A stretch of DNA of 64,000 nucleotides, from the NCBI GenBank assembly GCA_001462345.1, contig LIUM01000026.1:22451-86450 (forward strand). Reading direction: 5' to 3'. Positions 54,714 to 63,627 of the stretch are shown here, piece after piece. Position 1 is the first letter of the stretch, and the number at the start of each line of letters is the position of its first letter. The notes under the pieces are model-generated. The model had not been told where the DNA came from. It saw nothing but the letters and a program-made list of their open reading frames with translations, and made no database searches. Source of the stretch: Fibrobacteria bacterium AD312. Lineage in GTDB: Bacteria > Fibrobacterota > Fibrobacteria > Fibrobacterales > Fibrobacteraceae. The position numbers and the translations under genes were made by a program.

Positions 54714-56522
54714 ATGTCTTACAAGTCTTTAGAAGAAGCATTAATTGATTTAAAAACAGTGGGAATGCTCCTAACCATTTCTGAAGAGGTAGATCCATAC
54801 CTAGAAATGGCTTCTATTGCAAGGCTTGCCTATGAAAAACAAGCACCAGCGATTTTATTTGAAAAAGTAAAGGGGTCTCCGTTTAGGGCGGCCTGTAATA
54901 TTTTTGGAACTGTGGAAAGAGCCGAATTTTTATTTAGAAAAGAATGGAAGACTCTAGAAACAGCGATTGCAGCAAAAGCAAATCCTCTTTCCGTTTTTAA
55001 AACCCCACAGAATATTCCTCTACTCCCTTTTGCTGGGCTCCAAGCAAACCCCTTACGTTCATTTGGAGCACCTGTGCTTCAAGAAGAATGTACCTTAAGC
55101 GACTTACCTCAATTGCACTCTTGGAAAGACGATGGCGGCGCGTTTATCACTCTACCTCAAGTCTGTTCATTAGACCCAACACAATCTTCCATATTAAAAG
55201 CAAATCTTGGGATGTATCGAATCCAAATTTCTGGAAACGATTACGTTCAAAATAAAGAATGTGGTTTGCATTACCAGATCAATCGAGATATTGCACGCCA
55301 TCATCAAAACGCCATCGCTCAAAAAAAACCATTAAAAGTCAGCATTTTTATTGGTGGGCCTCCTGCACATACACTTGCGGCAGTGATGCCTATGCCCGAG
55401 AATCTATCCGAGCTAATTATTGCAGGCCTGTTGAACGGGCGCGCGTTTAGATATTCCATGCACGAAGGCTGGATTGTTTCTACAGACGCTGACTTCTGCA
55501 TTCTAGGTGAAATAGAAAATCATCTCAAGCCCGAAGGCCCATTTGGAGACCATCTAGGGTATTATAGTGCAAAACATGATTTTCCTTTCTTAAAAATCGC
55601 CAAAGTATTTCACAAGAAAAACGCCATTTTCCCTTTTACTGTGGTAGGAAGGCCTCCTCAAGAAGACACCGTCTTTGGGCATTTGATTCATAAAATCACA
55701 GCGCCTATGGTGCCTGCTTCGATTCCTGGCCTTCAAGAGATGCATGCCGTAGATGCAGCAGGAGTACACCCTCTATTACTCGCGATTGCAAGTGAGCGGT
55801 ATGTCCCCTACCGGGCTCCTGAACCGATGGAAATTCTTAAAACGGCAAATGCCATTCTTGGTTTTAATCAAGCCGCTCTAGCTAAATACCTATTCATAGC
55901 GGCACGTGAAGACGATCCGTCTTTAACGACAAAAGACATTCCCTCGTTTTTTAGCCACATGTTGTCTCGAATCGACTTTTCAAGAGATCTCCATTTTCAG
56001 ACCTCTACCACCATCGATACGCTTGATTATTCTGGCACGTCTCTGAATCATGGTTCCAAATTAGTCTTAGCAGCGGCTGGAAAGCACATACGAGAACTTG
56101 GAAACGGTGAAGGAGAAGTCTTTCAGTCGTTTCCTCTGATAGATGGTTTTTCTAATTTAAGATACATGATGCCTGGTGTATTAGTTTTAGAAGGAACTCC
56201 TTCTGCCTCCATGGAAGCCCTTGCCAAAGCGCTAGAGTCATGGAATCATCAAGGGCTATATCCTTGGATCACGGTCGCAGACGACGCTTCTTTTACTTCT
56301 AAAAACATTGAAAACTGGCTCTGGGTCACATTCACGCGTTCTGACCCCGCTCAAGATGTTTATGGTGTTCGTCACCATATCCATTACAAGCATTACGCCT
56401 GCGAATGCCCTATTCTCATTGATGCTCGCCATAAACCACACCATCAAAAGCCTTTAATTGTAGATTCAGAAATTGAAAATCGCGCCGAAGCAAAACTTTT
56501 AAAAGCCTTAAAAAGAGGCTAA
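54714..56522 (+). CDS. UbiD-family decarboxylase
   Basis: Decarboxylases that use prenylated FMN. The 602 residues match the long form often linked with menaquinone synthesis. Seen: ASIARLAYEKQAPAILFEKV, MYRIQISGNDY, NIGWHYQI-like GLHYQINRDIARHHQNA (pre-FMN site region), VSIFIGGPPAHTLAAVMPMP, CILGEIENHLKPEGPFGDHLGYYS with the catalytic Glu/Asp triad region, and VVGRPPQEDTVFGHLIHKIT. Probably acts in menaquinone formation, needed by the complex II upstream in the window; the UbiX flavin prenyltransferase is not in the window. Confidence 0.85.
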   Translation: MSYKSLEEALIDLKTVGMLLTISEEVDPYLEMASIARLAYEKQAPAILFEKVKGSPFRAACNIFGTVERAEFLFRKEWKTLETAIAAKANPLSVFKTPQNIPLLPFAGLQANPLRSFGAPVLQEECTLSDLPQLHSWKDDGGAFITLPQVCSLDPTQSSILKANLGMYRIQISGNDYVQNKECGLHYQINRDIARHHQNAIAQKKPLKVSIFIGGPPAHTLAAVMPMPENLSELIIAGLLNGRAFRYSMHEGWIVSTDADFCILGEIENHLKPEGPFGDHLGYYSAKHDFPFLKIAKVFHKKNAIFPFTVVGRPPQEDTVFGHLIHKITAPMVPASIPGLQEMHAVDAAGVHPLLLAIASERYVPYRAPEPMEILKTANAILGFNQAALAKYLFIAAREDDPSLTTKDIPSFFSHMLSRIDFSRDLHFQTSTTIDTLDYSGTSLNHGSKLVLAAAGKHIRELGNGEGEVFQSFPLIDGFSNLRYMMPGVLVLEGTPSASMEALAKALESWNHQGLYPWITVADDASFTSKNIENWLWVTFTRSDPAQDVYGVRHHIHYKHYACECPILIDARHKPHHQKPLIVDSEIENRAEAKLLKALKRG

Positions 56523-56523
56523 G

Positions 56524-58164
56524 ATGTGCATTTTTTTCTTTATCCTTTTTCTTCTACTCTCTTCTTCTTTTGCACATCGCCCCACCTGTGGTACTGAAAA
56601 ATTAATTGAACATCAAAAGCAAATAAAATCAGGAATCGTTTCCAGATCCATCGTTCAATCGGCTTTAACGTCTTGTAAAGTAGAATCTTATTATAACCAA
56701 ATTGATACCATGATCACAAATCATTTTGTCATATATTATACGCTGGAAGGAGTACACGCCACTACCCTTTCATATTTAGATTCTCTCGCTTTTTATTTAG
56801 AAAAAGCATGGAATTTACATACCACTACTTTAGGGATGAAATCCCCTAAAGGCATGAATCACTCGTATCATTATAATCAAGAAAACACAACAGGGCTTTA
56901 CCCCGTTGAAGTTTTAGACATAGACCATATTAGAGATACGGATTATTTAATGGGTGGACCTTGTCACGGTTGTTTTGGGCTCACTTACCCTGGAGATGCC
57001 GAAGACCCTGAAGCCTCTATTCTAATGATCGATAATGATTTTAAGTACACTCCAGAATACAACCAACAAAAAGTATGGATTACAGATTCCAAAGGAAATG
57101 AATGTAGTTATACCGTTGCTTCTGAAGAATTATATAACCAAAGTCAAACCCCATATTCCTACTCCGATTATCCTGAAAAAGCAATTCAAGTCACTAGTTT
57201 TCATGAGCTCTATCATGCAGCGCAGATCCGTTACATGAGTTTTATTGACTACCCTTCTTTTTGGTTTGAAGCCTCTGCTGTAGGTGTAGAAGAAATTGGA
57301 GCTAAAGAAGTCAATGATTATTGGAATTACCTCTACGATCTTTTTGATTATCCAGGAACGCCCCTGACTAACTTAAATCAAGATTATGGAGCAGGCGCTC
57401 TTTATTTATACCTCTACCAACAAAATGGAGCTTCTTTCGATGCCTCTATTTGGGACGCTTACTCTAAAAAGAAAGAAAGCCCCTTCTATGAAATACTTTC
57501 TTCAAAATGGATCAATCAAGAAATAAACCCTGACTCTGCTTTTCATGATTTTGCAAAAAAAATCTTTTTTACTGGATCCAGATCAAAATACAAGACACCA
57601 GAAAATCTTATTTATGAAGATGCCCCACATTGGCCAAAGATGAAAATTCATCAAGCCAGTAGCACTAGAAACATTTCACTTTCCCCTTTAGCATTCGATT
57701 ATTTATCCATTAAAGATTATGTACCGAGCCTTGATTATTTTAAAGGAAAAGCGTCTCTCTTTTTTTGGAATGAAGGGGATAAAGAAGTTTCAATAGAACC
57801 TCTCGTCAATGCCGAAGATTTAAGCTTATGGCAAGCGAGTATTTCTAAATCAGACTCTGCCATACTTGTTCTTAGTCGTTTTAGTGATGACTCGCCTTCG
57901 ATAGAGCCAATGGTAGCAAAGCCTCTCCGCGCTTACCCGACGCCATGGCAAGGCAATTCTTCGCTTTGCTTTTCGCCTCTACCAGATAAACGTTCTTTTA
58001 TAGAAATCCGAAATCGAATAGGAAACTTGGTTGTAAGAATCCCCACAAATTCAATGACTCATTGCCTTGAAGTGGATTTTATAAAAAGCAAAATGGTTCC
58101 TGGCTTATATCATTTTAGAATTGGTAGCCACGGGAAAACAACTCCGCTACTTTTGATTTATTAA
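56524..58164 (+). CDS. Secreted HEXXH metalloprotease-like protein with C-terminal sorting-like domain
   Basis: A 546-residue protein. Residues 1-18 form a signal peptide (FFFILFLLLSSSFAHR). The zinc motif His227-Glu228-Leu-Tyr-His231 lies in TSFHELYHAAQIRY, with Glu249 in FWFEASAVG 18 residues on as likely third ligand (gluzincin pattern, like the MXAN_6640 group as I recall it). The C-terminal 80 residues (AYPTPWQGNSSLCFSPLP, FIEIRNRIGNLVVRI, MVPGLYHFRI) resemble T9SS type-A/FlgD-like sorting domains. Starts directly after the UbiD stop and overlaps the converging DUF5683-like gene by 4 bp. Inference: extracellular protease exported by a type IX system. Confidence 0.7.
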   Translation: MCIFFFILFLLLSSSFAHRPTCGTEKLIEHQKQIKSGIVSRSIVQSALTSCKVESYYNQIDTMITNHFVIYYTLEGVHATTLSYLDSLAFYLEKAWNLHTTTLGMKSPKGMNHSYHYNQENTTGLYPVEVLDIDHIRDTDYLMGGPCHGCFGLTYPGDAEDPEASILMIDNDFKYTPEYNQQKVWITDSKGNECSYTVASEELYNQSQTPYSYSDYPEKAIQVTSFHELYHAAQIRYMSFIDYPSFWFEASAVGVEEIGAKEVNDYWNYLYDLFDYPGTPLTNLNQDYGAGALYLYLYQQNGASFDASIWDAYSKKKESPFYEILSSKWINQEINPDSAFHDFAKKIFFTGSRSKYKTPENLIYEDAPHWPKMKIHQASSTRNISLSPLAFDYLSIKDYVPSLDYFKGKASLFFWNEGDKEVSIEPLVNAEDLSLWQASISKSDSAILVLSRFSDDSPSIEPMVAKPLRAYPTPWQGNSSLCFSPLPDKRSFIEIRNRIGNLVVRIPTNSMTHCLEVDFIKSKMVPGLYHFRIGSHGKTTPLLLIY

Positions 58165-58883
58165 AATTTTAAGCTAAACACGGCACCGCTGCCGTCTGGA
58201 TAAAACTGAGGAACGATATCCCAACGACGAGTTATTTTTTCAGAAGAGGTGGCTCGATAAATACGCATCACATCTAAAAAAGAGACCACACGATTTAATA
58301 TTAAAGCACCCACAGAAACTTGAAAAACAATTCTAGAAACTCGGTAATTCCGAAGCATATTCTTATATATTTCCATATGTTCTGTATTTTCTGGATAATC
58401 GCTTGAGCCCCAGTCCCATTGGTATTCCGCCGTATTGGGGTAATCCTTATCTACTGGTTTTCCTGCTCGAATCATCGCTTGGTTATAATCTTCGTTCATA
58501 TCTGGATTAGAGTTTTGCCCAAAAACACCACCGCGACTACGAAAATCAGCTACGGTATTTAAGAAATCAATACTTTTTTTTGTAGGTGAAACACCAGCAT
58601 GAGTCACCGCATAATTATGCGCAGAGGAAACATACTTTTCGCCTATAAAGTAAGAACCTAATGTAGTCACCCATAAAGCGGCATCGGTCCAAATAAAAGG
58701 TTTGAGCAACTCTTTTTCGCCAAGATAATATTCGCCTGTGCCAGGCAATAATAAAGAGGCACCTAAGGACAATGCAAAGTTTTTGTTTTGATTACGACTA
58801 ATAGATTCGTCTACAGAAATAACCGTTTGAGCCCAAAGAGAACTAAAACAAAAAAGAACTAAAGAGAAAATGATTTTATTCAT
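58161..58883 (-). CDS. DUF5683-like exported membrane protein
   Basis: A 240-residue protein. The ATG at 58881-58883 (overlapping the previous stop by one base) begins a signal peptide ending SSLWAQ. Residues 35-75 (FALSLGASLLLPGTGEYYLGEKELLKPFIW) show the LPGxGxxYLG motif of DUF5683, and further hydrophobic segments follow (about 62-80 and 185-210). It is the second of two related genes in tandem; the partner at 58883-60175 has LPGAGQIYVG. Function unknown. Confidence 0.7.
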   Translation of the reverse strand: MNKIIFSLVLFCFSSLWAQTVISVDESISRNQNKNFALSLGASLLLPGTGEYYLGEKELLKPFIWTDAALWVTTLGSYFIGEKYVSSAHNYAVTHAGVSPTKKSIDFLNTVADFRSRGGVFGQNSNPDMNEDYNQAMIRAGKPVDKDYPNTAEYQWDWGSSDYPENTEHMEIYKNMLRNYRVSRIVFQVSVGALILNRVVSFLDVMRIYRATSSEKITRRWDIVPQFYPDGSGAVFSLKF

Positions 58884-60175
58884 TAAAAATTCCAATAGGC
58901 CTGAACAGAAGCCATGAATCCATCAAAGAAGGAAACACTACTACCCAAGTGTACTTGATCTAACCAGGATAACTTTTCTTCATACAATACCTTATTATGC
59001 GCATTGGCCGTAAGTGCTGCATCAAAAGCAGAAATCACATGGTTCAAAATTAAACCGCCAAAAAACCAAGCTTGCATAGACGCATAATCATTGGCTTTAT
59101 CACGCATGTCTTTATACTTATTCAAATTAGAAGAAGAACCTAAAGGAATCGTTTCTGACTCCGAATCGGTAAGACCTAGTTGCTGGTAAGTCGCTCTATC
59201 ACTGACGTCATCCCATCCTAAAACGTAAACAGGATTTGCAATCAGCTGATAAAATTGATTGTCATCGTAAAAGCTCATCCCTTTTCTGGATTCACCAAGA
59301 GAGACTTTATCGAAAGAACTTAAATGCCTTGAATCATCATTAAATAAGTTGTCAGCACTATAACAATTATTTGTGGTGGCTGTGCCATAAATGGATTTAC
59401 AATAAGATTCACGGCTATTTAAATACCGCACTCTGAAATTAGCCTCTTCAGAAGCATCTTCTAATTGGAGCAAATAAATGTTATGCATTTCTTGTTCGTA
59501 CGTGCCAACTGAAAAATGCTTATTTGCAAAGCTTTCATATCTAGAAACTTGTTTATTGTACTTGTGAACAGAATAATAATACCAACCACTCCACAAGGCG
59601 GCTTCTAATGCAATATAAACACCCCCTCTCACATTATTGAATGCGGAAGTGCCCACATATATTTGCCCAGCGCCAGGAAGAACTAACGACATAAACAAAG
59701 CTTTTCGAGGACTTTTATAAGCCCCTTTCATTTCGTTAATGCCACGGATTTTAGATACTTTGACAGGGCCTAATAAATCTCGACGAGAAATAGAGGAACT
59801 AGAAGCAATGGGAGCAACAACCTGTATAGAAGAAGAGGAAACCATGTTTACAGAAGAAGAGCTTGATGACACTGGTATAGAAGTCATTGATGTATCGGCA
59901 ACTGGAGTCTCTGGTGCTACTTCTGAGGAACTGGATGACACTGGCTTTTCTAAAACAGAGGAACTAGATACCACAGAAACAGTTGCTGAAGAAGAAGAGA
60001 TAACCGTTTTCAAAGAAGAACTAGATACAACAGGAACAACCGCTGAAGAAAAAGATGAACTTATTGAAGAAGACGATTTAACTTCTTCTTCAAACTCAGC
60101 AAAAAGATCTCTTACTTGAGCAAAAGAAGATGTAGATAATACACAAATAAAAAGGAAAAATAGTTTATAAAACAT
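58883..60175 (-). CDS. DUF5683-like protein with poly-serine N-terminal linker
   Basis: A 430-residue exported protein. Signal peptide in residues 1-19 (ending SSFAQ). Residues 34-135 form a low-complexity linker with eleven Ser runs of three to six residues separated by Val/Pro-rich pieces, typical of Fibrobacter surface proteins. From residue 155 on, RKALFMSLVLPGAGQIYVGTS and two hydrophobic segments (about 180-200 and 370-390) match DUF5683. Cotranscribed with its smaller paralogue (1-bp overlap). Placed between the ribosomal-protein cluster and the protease, with no recognisable partner. Function unknown. Confidence 0.72.
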   Translation of the reverse strand: MFYKLFFLFICVLSTSSFAQVRDLFAEFEEEVKSSSSISSSFSSAVVPVVSSSSLKTVISSSSATVSVVSSSSVLEKPVSSSSSEVAPETPVADTSMTSIPVSSSSSSVNMVSSSSIQVVAPIASSSSISRRDLLGPVKVSKIRGINEMKGAYKSPRKALFMSLVLPGAGQIYVGTSAFNNVRGGVYIALEAALWSGWYYYSVHKYNKQVSRYESFANKHFSVGTYEQEMHNIYLLQLEDASEEANFRVRYLNSRESYCKSIYGTATTNNCYSADNLFNDDSRHLSSFDKVSLGESRKGMSFYDDNQFYQLIANPVYVLGWDDVSDRATYQQLGLTDSESETIPLGSSSNLNKYKDMRDKANDYASMQAWFFGGLILNHVISAFDAALTANAHNKVLYEEKLSWLDQVHLGSSVSFFDGFMASVQAYWNF

Positions 60176-60191
60176 GGTTTAAATGTACAAA

Positions 60192-60220
60192 AAAAACCAC
60201 TTCAAAAAGAAGTGGTTTTT
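60192..60220. terminator. Rho-independent terminator after rplI
   Basis: AAAAACCACTTC / GAAGTGGTTTTT with an AAAAA loop and A/T tails on both sides. It ends the rpsF-rpsR-rplI unit on the minus strand, 18 bp past the rplI stop. Confidence 0.92.
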
Positions 60221-60237
60221 TTATTAAAGTCAATTGT

Positions 60238-60684
60238 TTAATTTTCTTTAACAACCCAAACTTTTACAGTAGCTTCCACATCGCCAAAAACGTTGATAGC
60301 GATAGAATAAACACCTAATTGTTTGATTGGTTCAGGAAGAATCACTTGATTGCGGTTCACCTTAATACCTTGCAAAGTAATCGCTTCAGCAATATCGGCA
60401 GCAGAAACGGAACCATAAAGGCGTTCGTCTTCGACTACGCGACGTGTTAAATTCACGGTTACTTCTGAAAGTTTAGCAGCCAAATCACCTGCAGCAGCAA
60501 GTTCTTTGCGGAATAAAGCTTCCATGGCTTCACGATTGCGTTGAATTTCAACTTTAGCTTCTTTTGTAGCACGAATCGCTAATTTTTTAGGGAAAAGAAA
60601 GTTACGAGCATAACCGTCTTTCACTTTAACGATATCGAGCATTTTACCAAGCTTAGCAACATTTGCTTTAAGAATAACTTCCAT
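60238..60684 (-). CDS. rplI: 50S ribosomal protein L9
   Basis: Binds 23S rRNA near the L1 stalk. 148 residues: MEVILKANVAKLGKMLDIVKVKDGYARNFLFPKKLA is the N-terminal RNA-binding domain with the L9 signature; a long helix (EAKVEIQRNREAMEALFRKEL) and the C-terminal domain follow. Last gene of rpsF-rpsR-rplI, with its own terminator. Confidence 0.97.
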   Translation of the reverse strand: MEVILKANVAKLGKMLDIVKVKDGYARNFLFPKKLAIRATKEAKVEIQRNREAMEALFRKELAAAGDLAAKLSEVTVNLTRRVVEDERLYGSVSAADIAEAITLQGIKVNRNQVILPEPIKQLGVYSIAINVFGDVEATVKVWVVKEN

Positions 60685-60694
60685 GATTATCTCC

Positions 60695-60946
60695 TTAGCG
60701 AATGCTATCTGCTACAAAAGGCAAAATCGCCATTTGACGAGCACGTTTAACAGCTTGATTCAACATACGTTGATACTTTGCATTTGTTCCAGAAATGCGA
60801 CGAGGAATAATTTTTCCACGTTCTGAAACGAAGCGGCGTAAAATCTTTTCATCTTTATAGTCGATGAACTGAACGTTATTTTCTGTAAACCAGCAGGTTT
60901 TCTTGCGACGAACGCGAGCACCTTGTTTCTTATCTTCGAAAGACAT
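60695..60946 (-). CDS. rpsR: 30S ribosomal protein S18
   Basis: Partner of S6 in the platform of the small subunit. 83 residues with the S18 core: [34 protein letters not shown] and [13 protein letters not shown]. The N-terminus has a basic extension with one Cys ([10 protein letters not shown]). Starts on the last base of the rpsF stop codon. Confidence 0.97.
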   Translation of the reverse strand: MSFEDKKQGARVRRKKTCWFTENNVQFIDYKDEKILRRFVSERGKIIPRRISGTNAKYQRMLNQAVKRARQMAILPFVADSIR

Positions 60947-61314
60947 TAGTCTACCTCCACGTCATCGACATCAATAGGAGTAATATCCTCTGTCGTTTGA
61001 ACTAAGTTTTTGTCATAAATGATATCTGTCATTGGATAGTCAACAAGAGTCATCCAGCGAAGAAGATTTTCATTATGTTTGAATGCAGCTTCAAGAGCAG
61101 CAACGACAGAAACCTCAGCCTTGTAATAGAAAATTACATAGTAACCGTGTGTCTTTTTATTAATAGAATAAGCCATTTTACGCTTACCCCAATCATCTCG
61201 ACGTAGGATTTCTCCACCAGCCGAAATAATACTAGCCATGGCCTGAACTTCAGCATCAATTGCTTCGTCAGAGATCATAGCGTCGATGATAACCATCGTT
61301 TCGTATTGTCTCAT
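60946..61314 (-). CDS. rpsF: 30S ribosomal protein S6
   Basis: Binds S18 and 16S rRNA. 122 residues from the ATG at 61312-61314 (AAAGGG upstream); the frame is open further but that part contains the -35 box of the promoter. Seen: [55 protein letters not shown] and [14 protein letters not shown]. The acidic tail ([14 protein letters not shown]) is usual for S6. First gene of the operon; see the leader at 61315-61381. Confidence 0.97.
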   Translation of the reverse strand: MRQYETMVIIDAMISDEAIDAEVQAMASIISAGGEILRRDDWGKRKMAYSINKKTHGYYVIFYYKAEVSVVAALEAAFKHNENLLRWMTLVDYPMTDIIYDKNLVQTTEDITPIDVDDVEVD

Positions 61315-61381
61315 GTTTTTATTCCCTTTGGTCGTTAGCCCAAAATCACCATGATTTTGAGAGGGTTCCGTTAATACGGAC
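61315..61381 (-). promoter_or_regulatory. Structured rpsF leader, possible S6:S18 autoregulatory element
   Basis: The untranslated leader from the predicted start to the rpsF ATG contains two hairpins: a small TCCGT / ACGGA stem and a CAAAATCA / TGATTTTG stem with a 3-nt loop (61341-61359), plus ACGGAACC between them. Leaders of rpsF operons in many bacteria bind the S6:S18 complex through a motif with an exposed CCG; here TCCGT and GGAACC are suggestive only. Confidence 0.35.
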
Positions 61382-61387
61382 ACGCCA

Positions 61388-61416
61388 AATTTAGGACAAT
61401 AATGGTTTTTTGTCAA
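61388..61416 (-). promoter_or_regulatory. Promoter of rpsF-rpsR-rplI
   Basis: On the minus strand TTGACA (61411-61416), a 17-bp spacer and TAAATT (61388-61393). Perfect -35 box and good spacing; the strongest sigma-70 match seen in the window. It lies within a longer open frame upstream of rpsF and so excludes the earlier start. Confidence 0.8.
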
Positions 61417-61439
61417 TTAAAACACGCTTTTTGACCTAT

Positions 61440-62183
61440 TTAGACCCCAAAAAACAGTCCCAATAAGAAAGTTTCAGACCAGGAACCATCTCCTTCCCCA
61501 ATGTAGCGTTGCCATTGGACCTCAAAAGAGATCCAACTAGAAAACATCCCTTCAGTCAACCTCTGTGAGTGGTTTCTAATATTAAAAGCGACGCCAAGAG
61601 ATAAAGCAACATAATGAAAATCAGAGAAATTAAACTCGTAAAGGGCTCCCCCTAAAAGACCAAAGTCCTTATTCATTTTATACCCAGCGCCAAATTCGGC
61701 CCCCATAGAGAAGCCATTTAAAGCAAACGATTCAGTACAAATGTCTTGATCTAAATTCACGCTTGTTGGATTTCCTGTGGCAATATTTTTTGTAATGGCC
61801 TGAAGATCTGTAGTTTCAAATCCTATTAAAGGGGCTCCAAAAACCACCAAGTTTTGAAGTAAGTTTTTATAAAAACGAACATGCATCTGGTATCGCTGAT
61901 AAAGAATCATACTCCGTGAATCAATATCGCCACCATAAATTCTAATATCTAAACCACCACTTAAGTATGGCAAATAAAAGTAATCCACATGAGCTTGCCA
62001 CATCCCAATACAATTGCATTCTTCTCCACTCGGATTAAACACACCAACAGCAAGCCCCATCGCAAGGCCCTCACCTGTATAAGCGGATTGTTTTGGAAGA
62101 GGAACATCTTCTGCCGCTACAGAAACGCCCACTAGTAAGAGGGCAATTAAAAGAAACAATTGTTTTTTTAAACCGAAAAACAT
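61440..62183 (-). CDS. Small outer-membrane beta-barrel-like protein
   Basis: A 247-residue exported protein with signal peptide in residues 1-23 (LFLLIALLLVGVSVAAED). The mature part alternates hydrophobic and polar residues with many Gly and aromatics (GGLDIRIYGGDIDSRSMILYQRYQMHVRFYKN, GAEFGAGYKMNKDFG), typical of a small 8- to 10-strand barrel. Two Cys lie in ECNCIGMW. I cannot assign it to a family. A TTATCTTTA element is at 62236-62244 on the minus strand. Ends 24 bp before the rpsF promoter region. Confidence 0.6.
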   Translation of the reverse strand: MFFGLKKQLFLLIALLLVGVSVAAEDVPLPKQSAYTGEGLAMGLAVGVFNPSGEECNCIGMWQAHVDYFYLPYLSGGLDIRIYGGDIDSRSMILYQRYQMHVRFYKNLLQNLVVFGAPLIGFETTDLQAITKNIATGNPTSVNLDQDICTESFALNGFSMGAEFGAGYKMNKDFGLLGGALYEFNFSDFHYVALSLGVAFNIRNHSQRLTEGMFSSWISFEVQWQRYIGEGDGSWSETFLLGLFFGV

Positions 62184-62328
62184 AAGAGCCCCATTAAAAA
62201 AACGAATCCATCAAACAAGACACATAAATACAATCTAAAGATAAAGACTTTTTTGAGAATACCATAATGATAAATGTAAGTAATCCTTTAGGATAAAACT
62301 ATCTTTATGCAAACATTTGAGGTTACAC

Positions 62329-63627
62329 ATGATTCAAAAAACTTATATAAGCCATTTGACTTCTAAAAAAAATGAAACCGTAGAACTCGCTGGTTGGGTT
62401 GTAAAAGTACGTGACTCTGGTAAAATTTGTTTTATGCAATTTCGTGATGGCACTGGTTTTATTCAAGTGGTAGGTTCTCCAAATGATATGAATGCAGAAG
62501 AATTTGAAATCATGAGGCATTTATCCATTGAATCAGCAGTGCAAATCAAAGGGATTGTCGTTGAAAATGCAAAATCCCCTACTGGTATAGAAATCATTGC
62601 TAAAGAGCTCAAACTCGTTTCTAAAACAGAAAACTACCCTATTACTCCTAAAGAACATGGCACTGATTTTTTAATGGATATCCGCCACCTCTGGATCAGA
62701 AGCCCTAGACAACACGCCATTCTTCGAATTCGCCATCAAATTATTACAGCCATTCGCCACTACTTTGATGATCTTGATTTTACTCTTACCGATGCTCCTA
62801 TTTTTACGGCAAATGAATGTGAAGGATCAAGCACCTTGTTTGAAACGGAATACTTCGGTGAAAGCGCTTTTCTTTCTCAAAGTGGCCAACTATATATGGA
62901 AGCAGCCTGCCAGGCCGTTGGCCGTGCTTATTGCTTTGGTCCTACATTTAGAGCCGAAAAATCCAATACAAGAAGACACCTTACTGAATTTTGGATGGTA
63001 GAACCAGAAGTCGCTTATATGGATTTAGAAGGTTGTATGGAGCTTGCTGAAGGCTTGATTCAAGCCATTGTAAAGCGCGTTCTAGAGCGCTGCCCAGAAG
63101 AACTTCGATTGCTTGAACGTTCAATTGAACCTCTTGAATCTGTAATCGCAGGAGCATTTCCAAGAATTAGCTACGATGAAGCCGTTGAGATTATAAAAAA
63201 ATCAGGCGCTCCTTTTACTTACGGAGATGATTTTGGTGGTGCTGATGAAACCATTATTAGCAATACCTTTAATCGCCCTGTCATTGTCCATAGTTACCCC
63301 ACAGCTATAAAACCTTTTTACATGAAAAAAGACCCAAAGAATCCATTAGTGGTTCGCAATATGGATGTACTTGCACCTGAAGGTTATGGCGAAGTGATTG
63401 GCGGAGGACAACGAGAAGAAAATTATGAAACCTTACTTGAAGCCATTAAAGAATCAGGGCTTAATCCAGAAACATACTCCTGGTATTTAGATGTTCGCCG
63501 TTATGGAGCAGTGCCTCATGCGGGCTTTGGTTTAGGCGTTGAACGTTGTGTTGCGTGGATTACGGGTATTTCTCATGTAAGAGAGACTGGCTTATTTCCG
63601 AGGATGCCGCAAAGACTACGTCCATAG
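62329..63627 (+). CDS. asnS: Asparaginyl-tRNA synthetase
   Basis: Charges tRNA-Asn. 432 residues from the ATG at 62329 (GAGGT upstream); a TTG at 62317 would add four residues. Seen: N-terminal OB-fold (VELAGWVVKVRDSGKICFMQFRDGTGFIQVV), class II motif 2 (CFGPTFRAEKSNTRRHLTEFWMVEPE) and motif 3 (HAGFGLGVERCVAWITG), plus the GEVIGGGQRE loop. The AsnRS-specific TEFWMVEPE and short overall length separate it from AspRS. A TATCTTTA element lies at 62300-62307. Confidence 0.95.
   Translation: MIQKTYISHLTSKKNETVELAGWVVKVRDSGKICFMQFRDGTGFIQVVGSPNDMNAEEFEIMRHLSIESAVQIKGIVVENAKSPTGIEIIAKELKLVSKTENYPITPKEHGTDFLMDIRHLWIRSPRQHAILRIRHQIITAIRHYFDDLDFTLTDAPIFTANECEGSSTLFETEYFGESAFLSQSGQLYMEAACQAVGRAYCFGPTFRAEKSNTRRHLTEFWMVEPEVAYMDLEGCMELAEGLIQAIVKRVLERCPEELRLLERSIEPLESVIAGAFPRISYDEAVEIIKKSGAPFTYGDDFGGADETIISNTFNRPVIVHSYPTAIKPFYMKKDPKNPLVVRNMDVLAPEGYGEVIGGGQREENYETLLEAIKESGLNPETYSWYLDVRRYGAVPHAGFGLGVERCVAWITGISHVRETGLFPRMPQRLRP

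Noticed and set aside
59739..60119. Plus-strand frame opposite the poly-serine linker
   Set aside because: Antisense of the Ser codon runs gives Glu-rich translation; no ribosome site or promoter.
61315..61416. N-terminal extension of ribosomal protein S6 (start at 61416)
   Set aside because: The extension would begin at the -35 TTGACA of the promoter and include the -10 box; the ATG at 61314 has a proper ribosome site and gives normal S6 length.
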